NCBI RefSeq assembly: GCF_041583195.1
Contig: NZ_JBFHGL010000008.1
Span: forward strand, 51,032-115,031
Source: Sulfurimonas sp.
GTDB taxonomy: Bacteria; Campylobacterota; Campylobacteria; Campylobacterales; Sulfurimonadaceae
Length of the DNA stretch: 64,000 bases
Direction of reading: 5' to 3'
Part shown: piece by piece, positions 1-9,451 of the stretch
Position numbering within the stretch: the stretch's first letter is position 1
Layout of the letters: each line of letters begins with the position of its first letter
Made by a program: the position numbers and the translations under genes
The notes under the pieces: generated by a model
What the model was told of the DNA's origin: nothing
Seen by the model: only the letters and a program-made list of their open reading frames with translations
The model's database searches: none

Positions 1-114
<114 letters not shown>

Positions 115-115
<1 letters not shown>

Positions 116-1278
116 TGATCAAAAAAACTATATTAACCATAACGGTTTTATCATCACTTTTTAGTGCAGCTAATGCTGATTACATGCAGCAAATGAGGGA
201 TTTTCAAAACTATAAAGCCTCACAAGAAGATCAGTTTGATACTTACCAAAAAGCTCAAATGAAAGCTTTTGAAGAGTATAAAAAAGAGATAGGTGTTTTT
301 TGGGAGAAACCAAAGCTTTCTACAAAAAAAAGCTGGCTCTCTTATTCTGAAGATAAAAAAACTCGTTCAGACGTAGACTTTGAAAAAAACACTATTGTCG
401 TAGAAACTGTAGCTGCATCTGAAGAGGAAGCAAAAAGAAACTTACAGACTGCTCTAGCAAAAGCTGTAACTATAGATACAAAGACACTTCAAGAGACTGA
501 TCCATTGGAAAAGAAACTTGCAAAAATCAAACTGCCTTCTGATATGATTCATTCTAAAGTTGACAGCAAACCAATACTTTCTACAGTTGTATTTGATAAA
601 AAACCAACTCTTAATGCAGTAAAAAAATATGTTAATAAGCACACTGCTGATTCAAAAATAAAAGTAAAAGAATCAAATAAAGTGCAACATGCAAGAGTCT
701 ACAGTGTATCTGTACAATTACCTGATGATACTATGCTTAAACGTTCTAAACTATATCTGAATGATGTTGAGGAACACGCAGCTAAACGTGATCTTCCAAA
801 ACCTCTTATATTTGCTATCATGCATTCTGAAAGTAGTTTTAATCCACGTGCACGAAGTCATATACCTGCTTATGGTTTAATGCAGATAGTTCCAAATACC
901 GCAGGTCGTGATACATATAAATTTTTATATAAACAAGACAAGTTAGTATCTGGAAGTTATCTATATAACTCAAAAAACAATATTAAAATGGGTAGTGCAT
1001 ACTTGCATATACTTTACTATAGATACTTAAAAAAGATTAAGAACCCTGATAGCAGACTTTATTGTACAATTGCGGCATATAATACAGGAGCAGGTAATAT
1101 AGCATATGCATTTACAAAAAAATACAATATGAATAATGCTGCACCGATTATAAATAAACTCACACCCGAAGAAGTTTATGCAAGACTGTTAAAAGATTTA
1201 AGATTTGATGAGCCAAAACACTATCTGAAAAAAGTTTCAAAACGTATGGCTGCATATAAAAAAGTATATGGAATTTAA
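115..1278 (+). CDS. mltC: MltC-like lytic murein transglycosylase
   Basis: 387 residues. A Sec signal peptide covers about residues 1-21 (ending ANA). The N-terminal half resembles the MltC N-terminal domain, and residues about 215-380 form a lysozyme-like SLT domain. The catalytic Glu is about E239 in HSESSFNP, followed by YGLMQI and AAYNTGAGN, the usual soluble lytic transglycosylase motifs. It would cut the MurNAc-GlcNAc bond of peptidoglycan in the periplasm with formation of 1,6-anhydro-MurNAc. I see no lipobox Cys, unlike E. coli MltC. The ATG overlaps the stop of the HIT gene and a convergent terminator follows. The family is clear; the symbol is by similarity. Confidence 0.85.
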
Positions 1279-1282
1279 AATT

Positions 1283-1305
1283 AAAAGGGTAAATATAACC
1301 CTTTT
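1283..1305. terminator. Bidirectional terminator hairpin
   Basis: A perfect 8-bp inverted repeat AAAAGGGT / ACCCTTTT with a 7-base loop lies between two convergent genes. A-rich and T-rich arms give a U-tract in each direction, so it can end both the transglycosylase and the OsmC transcripts. Confidence 0.75.
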
Positions 1306-1308
1306 AGT

Positions 1309-1773
1309 TTAAGACGGGCAACCAGATATCTCACCTAAATCTATATTTGAACCACCACCTGAAATCATCTTTTCATTCTCTTTAATTGTATTTCCGTTGT
1401 GAATAATAGTATAAGAGATCTCTGTAGTATCACGTATGGTATTTATAGTTGAACAGTATGTCTCTAGTGATGCCATAACCCATCTTGAAGCAGTCAGATC
1501 ATCTGCATCTGAATTAAAACTGTATGTTAGGTGCAGTTTGTTGAATTTTGCAGGATGTGGCTCTGCACGCACTACATCACCCTCAACTACTAAGTCTGTT
1601 ACTGTTTTTCCTTGGTTTTTAGGAATTAAAATTATATCTGTAGCACTACAAGTGATAATACCTGATAAAAAATACTCAATGGGTGATATTGTTGGACAAT
1701 CGATTACAAAACTGCTTTTTGAAGTTTTAGCTTCAAACTTCATATCTTCTTTATGGCTAACTGTTACTTTCAT
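1309..1773 (-). CDS. OsmC family protein
   Basis: 154 residues. The fold signature is visible: SPIEYFLSGIITCSATDII, a later E-P-HPAKF region, and a second Cys in the helix SLETYCSTINTIRDTTEI. These match the OsmC/Ohr superfamily, in which two Cys in the dimer interface reduce organic hydroperoxides. Both Cys are present (about residues 42 and 107), so peroxidase activity is possible, but many short OsmC proteins are uncharacterised. It lies 2 bases after argH on the same strand, so it is probably co-transcribed. Confidence 0.8.
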   Translation of the reverse strand: MKVTVSHKEDMKFEAKTSKSSFVIDCPTISPIEYFLSGIITCSATDIILIPKNQGKTVTDLVVEGDVVRAEPHPAKFNKLHLTYSFNSDADDLTASRWVMASLETYCSTINTIRDTTEISYTIIHNGNTIKENEKMISGGGSNIDLGEISGCPS

Positions 1774-1775
1774 TG

Positions 1776-3155
1776 TTACTCCTCTAAAAAGCTTTTGAAA
1801 AATGACAACTGCTCTTTTGTTCTCTCAGTTGCAGTACCACCCTCACTAGTTCTTGCATTCATAGAGTTACGAAGTACCAAATACTCCATAACATCTTCGT
1901 CAATACGAGAGTCTATCTCTTTAAGATATTTGAATTCTATCTGACTTAAATCAGTATTTAATTCTTCACCTTTTGCAACTGCACGACCAGTTATAAAGTG
2001 AGCCTCACGGAAAGGTATATCGCATTTTTCAACTAAGTAGTCTGCCAAATCTGTAGCACTTAGATGTCCAATTGCACAAGCTTTTTCCATATTATGAGGT
2101 TTTACTTCCATAGTTTTTATAGCTTCTTTTAAAATTTCCAAAGAGATTTCAGCAGTTTTAACAGCATCAAATACACCCTCTTTATCTTCTTGCGTATCTT
2201 TATTATATGCTAAAGGAAGACCTTTCATAACAGTTAATAGTCCCATTAACGATCCGTATACACGTCCAGTTTTTCCACGTAATAGTTCTGGTACATCAGG
2301 ATTTTTCTTTTGTGGCATAATAGAACTACCAGTAGAGTATTCATCACTAAGTTCTACAAATCCAAACTCGTAAGAACTCCACATAATCAACTCTTCACTC
2401 AAGCGAGATATATGCATCATCATAGTTGAGATGTTAAATAAAATCTCTAATGCAAAATCTCTATCACTAACCGTGTCTAAACAGTTTGTACTTACACTAT
2501 CAAATCCTAAAAGTTCAGCTGTCATTTTACGATCAACATTGTGCGGTGTTCCTGCTAGTGCTGCACAACCAAGAGGTGAAATATTGTTTCTTTTGTATGA
2601 ATCTTCAAATCTTGCAATATCACGTTTAAACATTGAAAGATACGCAGCTAAATGAAATGCAAAGTTTGTAGGTTGAGCATGTTGAAGGTGTGTCATACCT
2701 GGTATTAATGTTTCTGTATGTTGCTCTGCTACAACTAAAATCTCACGCATTAATTTTTTTATAGCTTCAACGATTGAAAGGTTTTTCTTTAGAGTCCAAC
2801 GGCGAAAATCAACAGCAACTTGATCATTTCTACTTCTTGCAGTATGAAGTTTTTTACCTGCATCCCCAATAATAGCAGTTAAACGCTTTTCGATCCCCAT
2901 ATGTAGATCTTCGTCTGAAATATTCCATTTAAATTCACCACTCTCTATCTCTGAGCGAACTTGATTTAAACCGTTTTTTATGTCTTCTACTTCTTTATCT
3001 GTTAAAATACCTTGTTTATTAAGCATAGTAGCATGAGCAATAGAACCTTCAATATCTTCTATATAAAGCTCACGGTCAAACATAATTGAGGCATTAAATT
3101 CATCTAGTAATGATGATGCAGATTGTGAAAAACGACCAGACCACATTTTTTCCAT
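1776..3155 (-). CDS. argH: Argininosuccinate lyase
   Basis: 459 residues, the normal family length. It cleaves argininosuccinate to arginine and fumarate, the last step of arginine synthesis, in the cytoplasm as a homotetramer. The fumarase/aspartase superfamily signature [12 protein letters not shown] is at about residues 276-287, the HTARSRND motif at 104-111, and [10 protein letters not shown] carries the catalytic-region His. The ATG was chosen because the protein starts with the family's MWSGRF a few residues in. The OsmC gene follows at once. The assignment is firm. Confidence 0.97.
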   Translation of the reverse strand: MEKMWSGRFSQSASSLLDEFNASIMFDRELYIEDIEGSIAHATMLNKQGILTDKEVEDIKNGLNQVRSEIESGEFKWNISDEDLHMGIEKRLTAIIGDAGKKLHTARSRNDQVAVDFRRWTLKKNLSIVEAIKKLMREILVVAEQHTETLIPGMTHLQHAQPTNFAFHLAAYLSMFKRDIARFEDSYKRNNISPLGCAALAGTPHNVDRKMTAELLGFDSVSTNCLDTVSDRDFALEILFNISTMMMHISRLSEELIMWSSYEFGFVELSDEYSTGSSIMPQKKNPDVPELLRGKTGRVYGSLMGLLTVMKGLPLAYNKDTQEDKEGVFDAVKTAEISLEILKEAIKTMEVKPHNMEKACAIGHLSATDLADYLVEKCDIPFREAHFITGRAVAKGEELNTDLSQIEFKYLKEIDSRIDEDVMEYLVLRNSMNARTSEGGTATERTKEQLSFFKSFLEE

Positions 3156-3233
3156 ATTAAAATCCTGTTAAAAAATAAGTTTGGTATTTTAGCTAAATAA
3201 AGAGAGATTACAAAATTAAAAAAAAGGAGATTT

Positions 3234-3257
3234 CATAGTCTATGAGATTAGACTATG
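3234..3257 (-). terminator. Terminator of the small cytochrome c gene
   Basis: A 9-bp perfect inverted repeat CATAGTCTA / TAGACTATG with a 6-base loop lies 8 bases after the stop codon. On the minus strand it is followed by a run of T a few bases later, as expected for an intrinsic terminator ahead of argH. Confidence 0.65.
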
Positions 3258-3264
3258 ATTAAGT

Positions 3265-3618
3265 TTAACTACAAGATGCTACGTTTCCGCTATCTTCAGC
3301 ATATTCCATAAGAAACTCTTTTAAGTGTTTTGTTCTTTTTTTGAACTTGTTACTTTCAAAGTACTTTTTGTACTTTTTATAGTCTTCATCTTCTTTGAAC
3401 TTATCTGACTCAAGATGCGTTTCTACCAGTTTTTTACCTTTGTTATCCATATAACTTTCCCATTCAAACTGAGTTTTTCCACCAACAAACTCTACCCCAC
3501 TTGTATGACATTTGATACAAACTTTTGAGTATACCTTCTGTCCTTTATAAAGGGCTGCCTGAGCCGAAACAGCTGTTAATATAAGCGCTGAAGATAACAT
3601 TACAATACTTTTTTTCAT
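3265..3618 (-). CDS. Small periplasmic monoheme cytochrome c
   Basis: 117 residues with a clear signal peptide (residues 1-21, ending VSAQA). One heme c attachment motif, CIKCH, lies at about residues 34-38. The remainder is Lys/Glu-rich and charged (KFKEDEDYKKYKKYF). The only other Cys is near the C-terminus. It is probably a small electron carrier; the partner is not visible. It is a single-gene unit with its own terminator and a likely promoter upstream. Confidence 0.75.
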   Translation of the reverse strand: MKKSIVMLSSALILTAVSAQAALYKGQKVYSKVCIKCHTSGVEFVGGKTQFEWESYMDNKGKKLVETHLESDKFKEDEDYKKYKKYFESNKFKKRTKHLKEFLMEYAEDSGNVASCS

Positions 3619-3661
3619 AGATATACCCCTGATTAATAAGGATTATGGTACATTAGAAAAT

Positions 3662-3667
3662 ATTATA
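3662..3667 (-). promoter_or_regulatory. Probable -10 element for the cytochrome c gene
   Basis: TATAAT reads on the minus strand 44 bases upstream of the ATG. No clear -35 box is visible, which is usual for Campylobacterota vegetative promoters, where the -10 and a periodic AT signal dominate. A purine-rich ribosome site (AGGGG) precedes the ATG. Confidence 0.45.
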
Positions 3668-3723
3668 TTCACCTTAAATATCACGTTTTTATCACATTTT
3701 ATTTATTATATTTTTTTATAATA

Positions 3724-5538
3724 CTAGAGTTGATATTTAACTTGTAATTTTTCTGGAAAATCCCATACGCCTTTTTGTTTTAAAGATTCAATTACACTAG
3801 GTGTACAATCAACATCATCAGGCCACCTTCTAGTAAAACCATCAAACTTATTTTTATTTGTACCGTCTATTCCTACCATTAAACCAGATATAAATATATC
3901 TCTCTGTGCATCTATATTATTCGTAACACGCCATAATGTCATATAAGCATTAAATACATCATTGGCTTTTTCATCTATAAATACCACTATACGTATATTT
4001 GTACTCAAAGGTACCAATGCTTCAAAATACTCTTTTACGTTTTTAGATTTATTTACACTAATAACAGTTATTGGGTTTTTAGTTCTGCGCATAAACTGAT
4101 GTAATTCAACGGCGTCTGGGATCAACTCTTTTACCTGCTTTAACAACTCTTCATCACTTAATAAGTTAGGGGCTTCTACTTTATGAGCGGCCGTTGCATC
4201 AATACCTAACTTACCACCTACAAGCTCTTCGGGTGATGAATGATCAAGTGCGTCTAAAATACCCTCTGTAATAAAAAGAGACTTAGGTGTAAAACGATTT
4301 AATATATATGTAGTGAGAGCTTCATAATTATCAAGCTTTGGGGCCTTTTCATCCAAGAATATTGCATGTTTTACAAAACTCATCTGCCCTGCTCCCCAAA
4401 AAGCATGCATAAACTGTTTAGCATGTCCTTTATACAACGGTTGCATTTTTGCCATTATAAGATTATGAAAACCTGCATTCTCTGGCATATGATAATCGAG
4501 CAGATCTGGTGCAGTTGTTTTTAAAAGAGGAAAGAATATTTTTCCTGTAGCCCAACCCATATACTTATCTTCCAAAGGCGGTTTCCCTACAACAGTAGCT
4601 AAATATGTAGGTTTTTTCTTAGTTGTTATAGCACTAACTTTCATACATGGATACATCTCTTCTAAAGTATAGTAACCAGTATGATCACCAAACGGTCCTT
4701 CTAATTTTAAATGTTCCGTATCGACCCAACCCTCGATTACATAGTCTACATCTTTAGGTATATACAACGGCGTTGTAAGAGATTTTACAAGTTGTGCCGG
4801 TTTTTTAGTGATAAGCCCGTACATTAAAAGTTCATTTACTCCATACGGTAGTGGAGCCGTTGCACACCACGTATATAAAGGATCTCCACCTATTGCAACT
4901 GAAACAGGCATTTTTTTACCTGCTTTTTGATACTGATCAAAAAAGTGTGAAGAGTCTTTATGGATCTGCCAGTGCATTCCTAACGTGTCTTTGTCATAAA
5001 CTTGAAGTCTATACATACCAAGATTTACCATCTCTCCATCAAGGCTCTGTGTATAAACCTGTCCCATTGTTATAAATGGACCACCATCTTGTTCCCAAGT
5101 TGTTAAAACAGGGATACGTGAAAGGTCTATATTGTCATCTTTATATATAACTTCCTGACATTCACCTTTACCTTTTAAACGTTTTGGAAAAATGTTTTTT
5201 AAACTAAAAAGCTCACTCGCCATAGAAAATTTCTCTTTAAAACCTGATGGCGGCTTCATATGTAATAGTTTACTTATCTCATCAGCAACTGATTCAATAG
5301 TACGACCAAAAAGTAATTCGCATCTTTTATATGAACCAAATACGTTCATTAAAATAGGTTCTTCAAACTTTTTTCCCGTTTTTTCTTCTACTGCATTTGT
5401 AAATAGAAGGGCTTTCCCCCCACCCTCTTTTTTAACTTCTGCATATGCTAAATGTGGTATTTCTAAATAGATATCAAGTGGCGTATCTATAACTGTTAAT
5501 TCATCATGTTTTTTTAGTAAATTTATCGTATTTTTCAT
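3724..5538 (-). CDS. ubiD: Menaquinone biosynthesis UbiD-family decarboxylase
   Basis: 604 residues, the size of the long UbiD homologues of epsilonproteobacteria. UbiD enzymes use prenylated FMN to decarboxylate aromatic acids. In this phylum the family member is assigned to late menaquinone synthesis by the futalosine route. Visible family features are the EIPHLAYAEVKKEGG start, the GMYRLQVYDKDTLGMHWQIHKDSS block around residue 175, EGPFGDHTGYY (typical of UbiD) around residue 282, and ITEGILDALDHSSPE. It stands alone between divergent genes. Whether it acts on a naphthoate intermediate is inferred from phylum biology. Confidence 0.85.
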   Translation of the reverse strand: MKNTINLLKKHDELTVIDTPLDIYLEIPHLAYAEVKKEGGGKALLFTNAVEEKTGKKFEEPILMNVFGSYKRCELLFGRTIESVADEISKLLHMKPPSGFKEKFSMASELFSLKNIFPKRLKGKGECQEVIYKDDNIDLSRIPVLTTWEQDGGPFITMGQVYTQSLDGEMVNLGMYRLQVYDKDTLGMHWQIHKDSSHFFDQYQKAGKKMPVSVAIGGDPLYTWCATAPLPYGVNELLMYGLITKKPAQLVKSLTTPLYIPKDVDYVIEGWVDTEHLKLEGPFGDHTGYYTLEEMYPCMKVSAITTKKKPTYLATVVGKPPLEDKYMGWATGKIFFPLLKTTAPDLLDYHMPENAGFHNLIMAKMQPLYKGHAKQFMHAFWGAGQMSFVKHAIFLDEKAPKLDNYEALTTYILNRFTPKSLFITEGILDALDHSSPEELVGGKLGIDATAAHKVEAPNLLSDEELLKQVKELIPDAVELHQFMRRTKNPITVISVNKSKNVKEYFEALVPLSTNIRIVVFIDEKANDVFNAYMTLWRVTNNIDAQRDIFISGLMVGIDGTNKNKFDGFTRRWPDDVDCTPSVIESLKQKGVWDFPEKLQVKYQL

Positions 5539-5545
5539 AAGAGGG

Positions 5546-5551
5546 ATTATA
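5546..5551 (-). promoter_or_regulatory. -10 element placed for a leaderless ubiD transcript
   Basis: TATAAT on the minus strand is followed by 7 bases and then the ubiD ATG. The expected transcription start therefore falls on or beside the start codon. No Shine-Dalgarno sequence sits in the intervening CCCTCTT. Confidence 0.5.
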
Positions 5552-5652
5552 GCATATTTTATTTTTCCTTTTATTACATAAAAGTCTGTTTGTTATAAAA
5601 AAAAATCTTATAATTACAGACTACTTTCAAGATAGCCAAAGTTTTCTAAATG

Positions 5653-5658
5653 TATAAT
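5653..5658 (+). promoter_or_regulatory. Extended -10 element for ispDF
   Basis: TGTATAAT (extended -10 with TG) lies 33 bases upstream of the TTG start and gives a leader of about 26 bases with a purine-rich GATGGGG ribosome site. A second TATAAT lies about 45 bases further upstream. Confidence 0.5.
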
Positions 5659-5690
5659 TTGGTAACACTAAAATCAGATGGGGTTATCTA

Positions 5691-6815
5691 TTGAGAGACT
5701 TAACACTTATCTTGCTATCAGCTGGCAGTTCTAGCCGTTTTGAGATGGATGTAAAAAAACAATGGCTTAGAATTAAACATGACCCATTGTGGTTTTTTGT
5801 AGCAAAAAAATTAGAAAAAACTTCTGTTTTTGCTAAAATAATTATTACATCTTCAGCTGATGATTTAGAATACATGAAAAGTTATGGACAATTTACATAT
5901 GTTGAAGGTGGAGATACACGTCAACAATCACTGAAAAACTCTCTAAAATATGTTAATACTGATTATGTTCTAGTTAGTGACATAGCTCGTGCATGTATCG
6001 AAGCTACATTTTTAGAAAGAATAATCTCACATAAAACTGATGCAGATTGTATTGTACCTTTTCTACCTCTGAATGATACTATCGTATATGACGGTGTAAC
6101 GATTGACAGAGATAAGGTAAAACGTGTTCAAACACCGCAACTCTCAAAAACTGCGATACTTTTAAAAGCTTTGGATACAGATATAGAATATACTGATGAA
6201 AGCTCAGCAATAGTTGCAAGTGGCGGGAATAGAGAGTTTATAGATGGTGATGAAAATGCTCACAAGATAACTCATATTAGTGATCTAAACAAGATACCTT
6301 GTATAGATTCCCCATCTAATGATATTTTAAGTGGTAACGGGTTTGATGTCCATGCGTTTGACGACAAGGGTGATATGTATCTTTGCGGTGTTAAAATTGA
6401 CTCAGATTATGGGTTTAAAGCTCATAGTGACGGAGATGTTGCTATTCATGCACTTATCGATGCAATTTTAGGTGCCGCCGGTATGGGAGATATTGGGATG
6501 ATGTTTCCAGATAACGATGATACATATAAAGGTATAGATTCAAAAGAGCTATTAAAACATGTAGTAAAAAAGATCTATAACTACGGTTATATTATTATAA
6601 ACGTTGATATCACTATTGCAGCACAGAAGCCTCGTATTGGACAGTATAAGCAGCAAATGAGAGAGACCATATCAAGTATTATAAACTGTGATATGCATAG
6701 AGTTAACGTAAAAGCTACAACAACTGAAAAACTAGGCTTTGTCGGTAGAGCCGAAGGTGTAGCAGTTTTTGCAAATGCCAATTTAAAATATTTTAATTGG
6801 CAACAGAAGAGTTAA
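5691..6815 (+). CDS. ispDF: Bifunctional IspD/IspF isoprenoid enzyme
   Basis: 374 residues. The N-terminal about 205 residues are IspD (MEP cytidylyltransferase), with the nucleotide-binding loop LLSAGSSSRF at the start and KKQWL after it. The C-terminal about 165 are IspF (MEcPP synthase), with the metal-ligand motif GNGFDVHAF, then AHSDGDVAIHALIDAILGA and KATTTEKLGF. It catalyses steps 3 and 5 of the MEP pathway in one chain, a fusion characteristic of epsilon- and alphaproteobacteria. The TTG start at 5691 is set by the GATGGGG ribosome site and by the conserved N-terminus. It heads an apparent operon ending in pgpA. Confidence 0.95.
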   Translation: MRDLTLILLSAGSSSRFEMDVKKQWLRIKHDPLWFFVAKKLEKTSVFAKIIITSSADDLEYMKSYGQFTYVEGGDTRQQSLKNSLKYVNTDYVLVSDIARACIEATFLERIISHKTDADCIVPFLPLNDTIVYDGVTIDRDKVKRVQTPQLSKTAILLKALDTDIEYTDESSAIVASGGNREFIDGDENAHKITHISDLNKIPCIDSPSNDILSGNGFDVHAFDDKGDMYLCGVKIDSDYGFKAHSDGDVAIHALIDAILGAAGMGDIGMMFPDNDDTYKGIDSKELLKHVVKKIYNYGYIIINVDITIAAQKPRIGQYKQQMRETISSIINCDMHRVNVKATTTEKLGFVGRAEGVAVFANANLKYFNWQQKS

Positions 6816-6825
6816 AGGGTAAAAT

Positions 6826-7713
6826 TTGAAAATATTAATTATAGAAAACGAAGTATATTTAGCACAAAGTATAGCAACAAAACTTGGTGATCTAGGTCAT
6901 GTATGTGAGATGTGTACGTCAACTAGAGATGCTATTAAGAGTAACAGCTACGATGTAGTACTATTATCTACAAACATAAACGGTCAAGACTTTAACCCTG
7001 TTATTGAAACTTTTAAAAACTCTATCATAATTTTAATGGTGTCATATATATCAAATGATACCGTATCAAAACCTTTAGCCGCAGGTGCAAAAGATTATAT
7101 ACTAAAACCTTTTATGATAGAAGAGCTTGTTAGAAAAATAAACCATTACCAAGATTATGAAAAAGTTAAAAAACGTAATATTGCTTATGAAAAATATCTA
7201 GCGCACTCTTTTGCAAACATATCAAACGATTACAACCATGAAGAGATTGAACTTCCTGTTTTTGTTTCATCAGGTTTTATTAAAAACATAGATGCATTTG
7301 CGTTTGAACATGCTCGCATTAAAAACAAGGCAATAAACTTTATCTCTTTAAATGATCCTAAAGCTATGTCTGAGATAAATGCTACAGGACCAAATACAAT
7401 ACTCTATATAATAGACTACCAATCACTAAAAAAAGGTGAAAGAAAAGCCTTTTTAGAAGTTATAGCAGACAAACAAGCCATTATAGCCAACAGTGATAAA
7501 GTTGACGATGTTGACTTTAACGTTATTGAGATCAAGAGTGACAACAACGTCTTTGATCAAGGTGAAATCCTTCCTATAGAGGATTATGTTAAATTTATTG
7601 TTTTAAATTATCAAAATAAATTTCCAGATACCGAGCTTTCTAAAAAACTAGGTATATCACGTAAAAGCTTATGGGAGAAACGTAAAAAATATGACATCGT
7701 CAAAAAGAAATAA
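6826..7713 (+). CDS. HP1021/Cj1608-like atypical response regulator
   Basis: 295 residues from a TTG start 10 bases after ispDF. Residues 1-110 form a receiver fold (ILIIENE start; DYILKPF with the conserved Lys), but the phosphoacceptor position holds Ser48 (YDVVLLSTNI). A middle region of about 150 residues is unlike common families. The C-terminus is a short helix-turn-helix, LSKKLGISRKSLWEKRKKY. Size, the Ser substitution and the position between ispDF and the sat-like gene match H. pylori HP1021 and C. jejuni Cj1608. Those are described as orphan regulators that bind oriC and control redox-responsive genes. The same role here is by homology only. Confidence 0.85.
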   Translation: MKILIIENEVYLAQSIATKLGDLGHVCEMCTSTRDAIKSNSYDVVLLSTNINGQDFNPVIETFKNSIIILMVSYISNDTVSKPLAAGAKDYILKPFMIEELVRKINHYQDYEKVKKRNIAYEKYLAHSFANISNDYNHEEIELPVFVSSGFIKNIDAFAFEHARIKNKAINFISLNDPKAMSEINATGPNTILYIIDYQSLKKGERKAFLEVIADKQAIIANSDKVDDVDFNVIEIKSDNNVFDQGEILPIEDYVKFIVLNYQNKFPDTELSKKLGISRKSLWEKRKKYDIVKKK

Positions 7714-8881
7714 AACACTCTTTATAGATGCAGAAGCAGTATCTGCTTTAGAGATGTTAAAAAACGGTCTTTTAAGACCTGCAACAAAACTAATGAACTC
7801 TAAAGAAAGTGCAGAAGTTTTACAAACTGGACTTATTAACGGACAAACTTTTCCATTTCCATTTATTCTTGCACCGTCTGGAAAAACAAATGCAGAAGTA
7901 TTAAAATCTTTAAAACCCGGTGAAGAGATCTTACTGATCTGTGATAAGGTAGAATTTGCTACTTTGATAGTTGAGGAGGTATTTGAAATTGATCCACTTG
8001 AACGTATCAAACAAATTTACGGAACTTCAGATACAGGTCATCCAGGTGTTCAAGCTACTCTGAGCAGACTTGGTTCTTTCGCCATAAGCGGTGAGTTTAC
8101 TATAACAAACCCTAAGCAGTTTGAGCATAAAAACACTATTGAAGAAGCAAAAAGTCTTATAAATGCCAAACATACTACAGCACTTATGATGGCGGCTAAT
8201 CCGCTTCACCGTGGACATGAAAAACTGATCAGACAAACACTTGACAACACTGATCTGCTAGTAATTTTCTTATTAAAACCGTATACAGAAACAAATCTGA
8301 GTTTCGATATTAGAAAAGAGAGTTTAGAATATTTCATAAACAACTTTTTAACAAAAAATGAAGTCCTTGTAGTACCACTTGAAAATAGCTATATTTTTGC
8401 AGGTTATAATGAAATTATTTTAGATGCAATAGTATCTAAAAACTATGGATGTGACAGACTGACGGTAGGACTAAACCATGCAGGTCTTGGTATGTTTTAT
8501 GATTCAAATTCAAATAACTCTATCATAGATAAGGTTATAGGAATAGATATAGAGATCACGGTAGCAAGCCAGTATGTTTACTGTGATAAATGTACGACAC
8601 TTGTAAGCAAAACAACTTGTCCACACGGTCAGCATCACCAGATCTCTTTTCATTCAGATTCTATCCTAGAACTTTTAGAACTCGGTATTTTGCCACCAAC
8701 GATGCTCATTAGAAAAGAGCTCTCAGCTCAAATACTATCTAAACTACATCCAAACAGGTTTAAAAATTTAGAAAAGCTTTATTATGATCTGCTTCCGGTA
8801 GAGGGCCTTTTAGAAGAGCATACTGAAAAAGATTTTTATTTAGAGCTTATGAAGCTTTATCAAACAACATCACTAACTTAA
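7691..8881 (+). CDS. Sulfate adenylyltransferase-like protein, eroded active site
   Basis: 396 residues. The overall plan is that of bacterial ATP sulfurylase: a PUA-like N-terminal domain with NGLLRPATKLMNS (compare GAFSPLTGFM), then the nucleotidyltransferase core. Residues 167-177 are MAANPLHRGHE, keeping NPxHRxHE but not the Gln and Arg of QTRNP. Residues 259-267 are VGLNHAGLG, where the family has GRDHAG. A Zn-binding-like CDKC...CPHG follows at 298-312. The neighbouring SGTKVR-type motif is also lost. Catalysis of sulfate activation is therefore doubtful. Its ATG lies inside the regulator's last codons (23-bp overlap), so the two are translationally linked, an order also found around Cj1608-Cj1610. 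Confidence 0.75.
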   Translation: MTSSKRNKTLFIDAEAVSALEMLKNGLLRPATKLMNSKESAEVLQTGLINGQTFPFPFILAPSGKTNAEVLKSLKPGEEILLICDKVEFATLIVEEVFEIDPLERIKQIYGTSDTGHPGVQATLSRLGSFAISGEFTITNPKQFEHKNTIEEAKSLINAKHTTALMMAANPLHRGHEKLIRQTLDNTDLLVIFLLKPYTETNLSFDIRKESLEYFINNFLTKNEVLVVPLENSYIFAGYNEIILDAIVSKNYGCDRLTVGLNHAGLGMFYDSNSNNSIIDKVIGIDIEITVASQYVYCDKCTTLVSKTTCPHGQHHQISFHSDSILELLELGILPPTMLIRKELSAQILSKLHPNRFKNLEKLYYDLLPVEGLLEEHTEKDFYLELMKLYQTTSLT

Positions 8882-8894
8882 TAGGCAAATAATT

Positions 8895-9392
8895 ATGAAT
8901 TGGTTTTTTATTACACTTTTTTACTCTGGACTATCTCCTAAAGCTCCTGGAACTGTAGGTACGTTAGTATCACTTCCACTTGGTATGCTAATACTAATAT
9001 ACTTTAGTGCCGAAACACTTTTTATGGCTACTGTTTTAATCACAGCCATAGCTATAAGAGAGATTAACAAATATGAGCAAAAGAGTGGTATTCACGATGA
9101 CAAAAGAATTGTTATTGATGAGCTTGCAGGGATGTGGTTTGCCTTAAGTGTTGCTCCTGCAATAAGTATTAATTTAAATGAAGTTTCAAACTTTGAAAAC
9201 GGTTTTTTAATACAATCAATTCTTTCTTTTTTATTATTTAGATACTTTGATATCACAAAACCATCGATCATAGGCAGACTTGATCGTGAGGCAAAAGGCG
9301 GTGTCGGTGTGATGGCAGACGACATCGTAGCAGGTTTTACAGCAGGTATTCTAAGTGCAGTTACTTGGCAGTTAATCTTAAAGTTTCTATAA
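8895..9392 (+). CDS. pgpA: Phosphatidylglycerophosphatase A
   Basis: 165 residues. An inner-membrane enzyme that removes phosphate from phosphatidylglycerol phosphate to make phosphatidylglycerol. The conserved GLSPKAPGTVGTL start, the DDKRIVIDELAGMW motif and the C-terminal GGVGVMADDIVAG are all present, with three to four hydrophobic segments. It follows the sat-like gene by 13 bases and closes the ispDF operon. The assignment is firm. Confidence 0.93.
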   Translation: MNWFFITLFYSGLSPKAPGTVGTLVSLPLGMLILIYFSAETLFMATVLITAIAIREINKYEQKSGIHDDKRIVIDELAGMWFALSVAPAISINLNEVSNFENGFLIQSILSFLLFRYFDITKPSIIGRLDREAKGGVGVMADDIVAGFTAGILSAVTWQLILKFL

Positions 9393-9416
9393 CTTTTAAA
9401 ATAATCTATTTTTTGT

Positions 9417-9422
9417 TATAAT
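9417..9422 (+). promoter_or_regulatory. -10 element for the hybrid-kinase-like gene
   Basis: TTTTTTGTTATAAT ends in a consensus TATAAT 30 bases before the ATG, with a T-rich stretch upstream and an AAGG ribosome site between. It suggests the gene has its own promoter after pgpA. Confidence 0.5.
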
Positions 9423-9451
9423 CCTTTAATTTAAAATAACAAGGTTTATCA

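Noticed and set aside
1436..1798. 120-residue reading frame opposite the OsmC gene
   Set aside because: It lies antisense to a protein with clear OsmC motifs and has no ribosome site or recognisable domain.
5583..5622. Inverted repeat AGTCTGT / ACAGACT between ubiD and ispDF
   Set aside because: The arms are only 7 bases with a 26-base loop and no associated U-tract, so chance is likely in this AT-rich gap.
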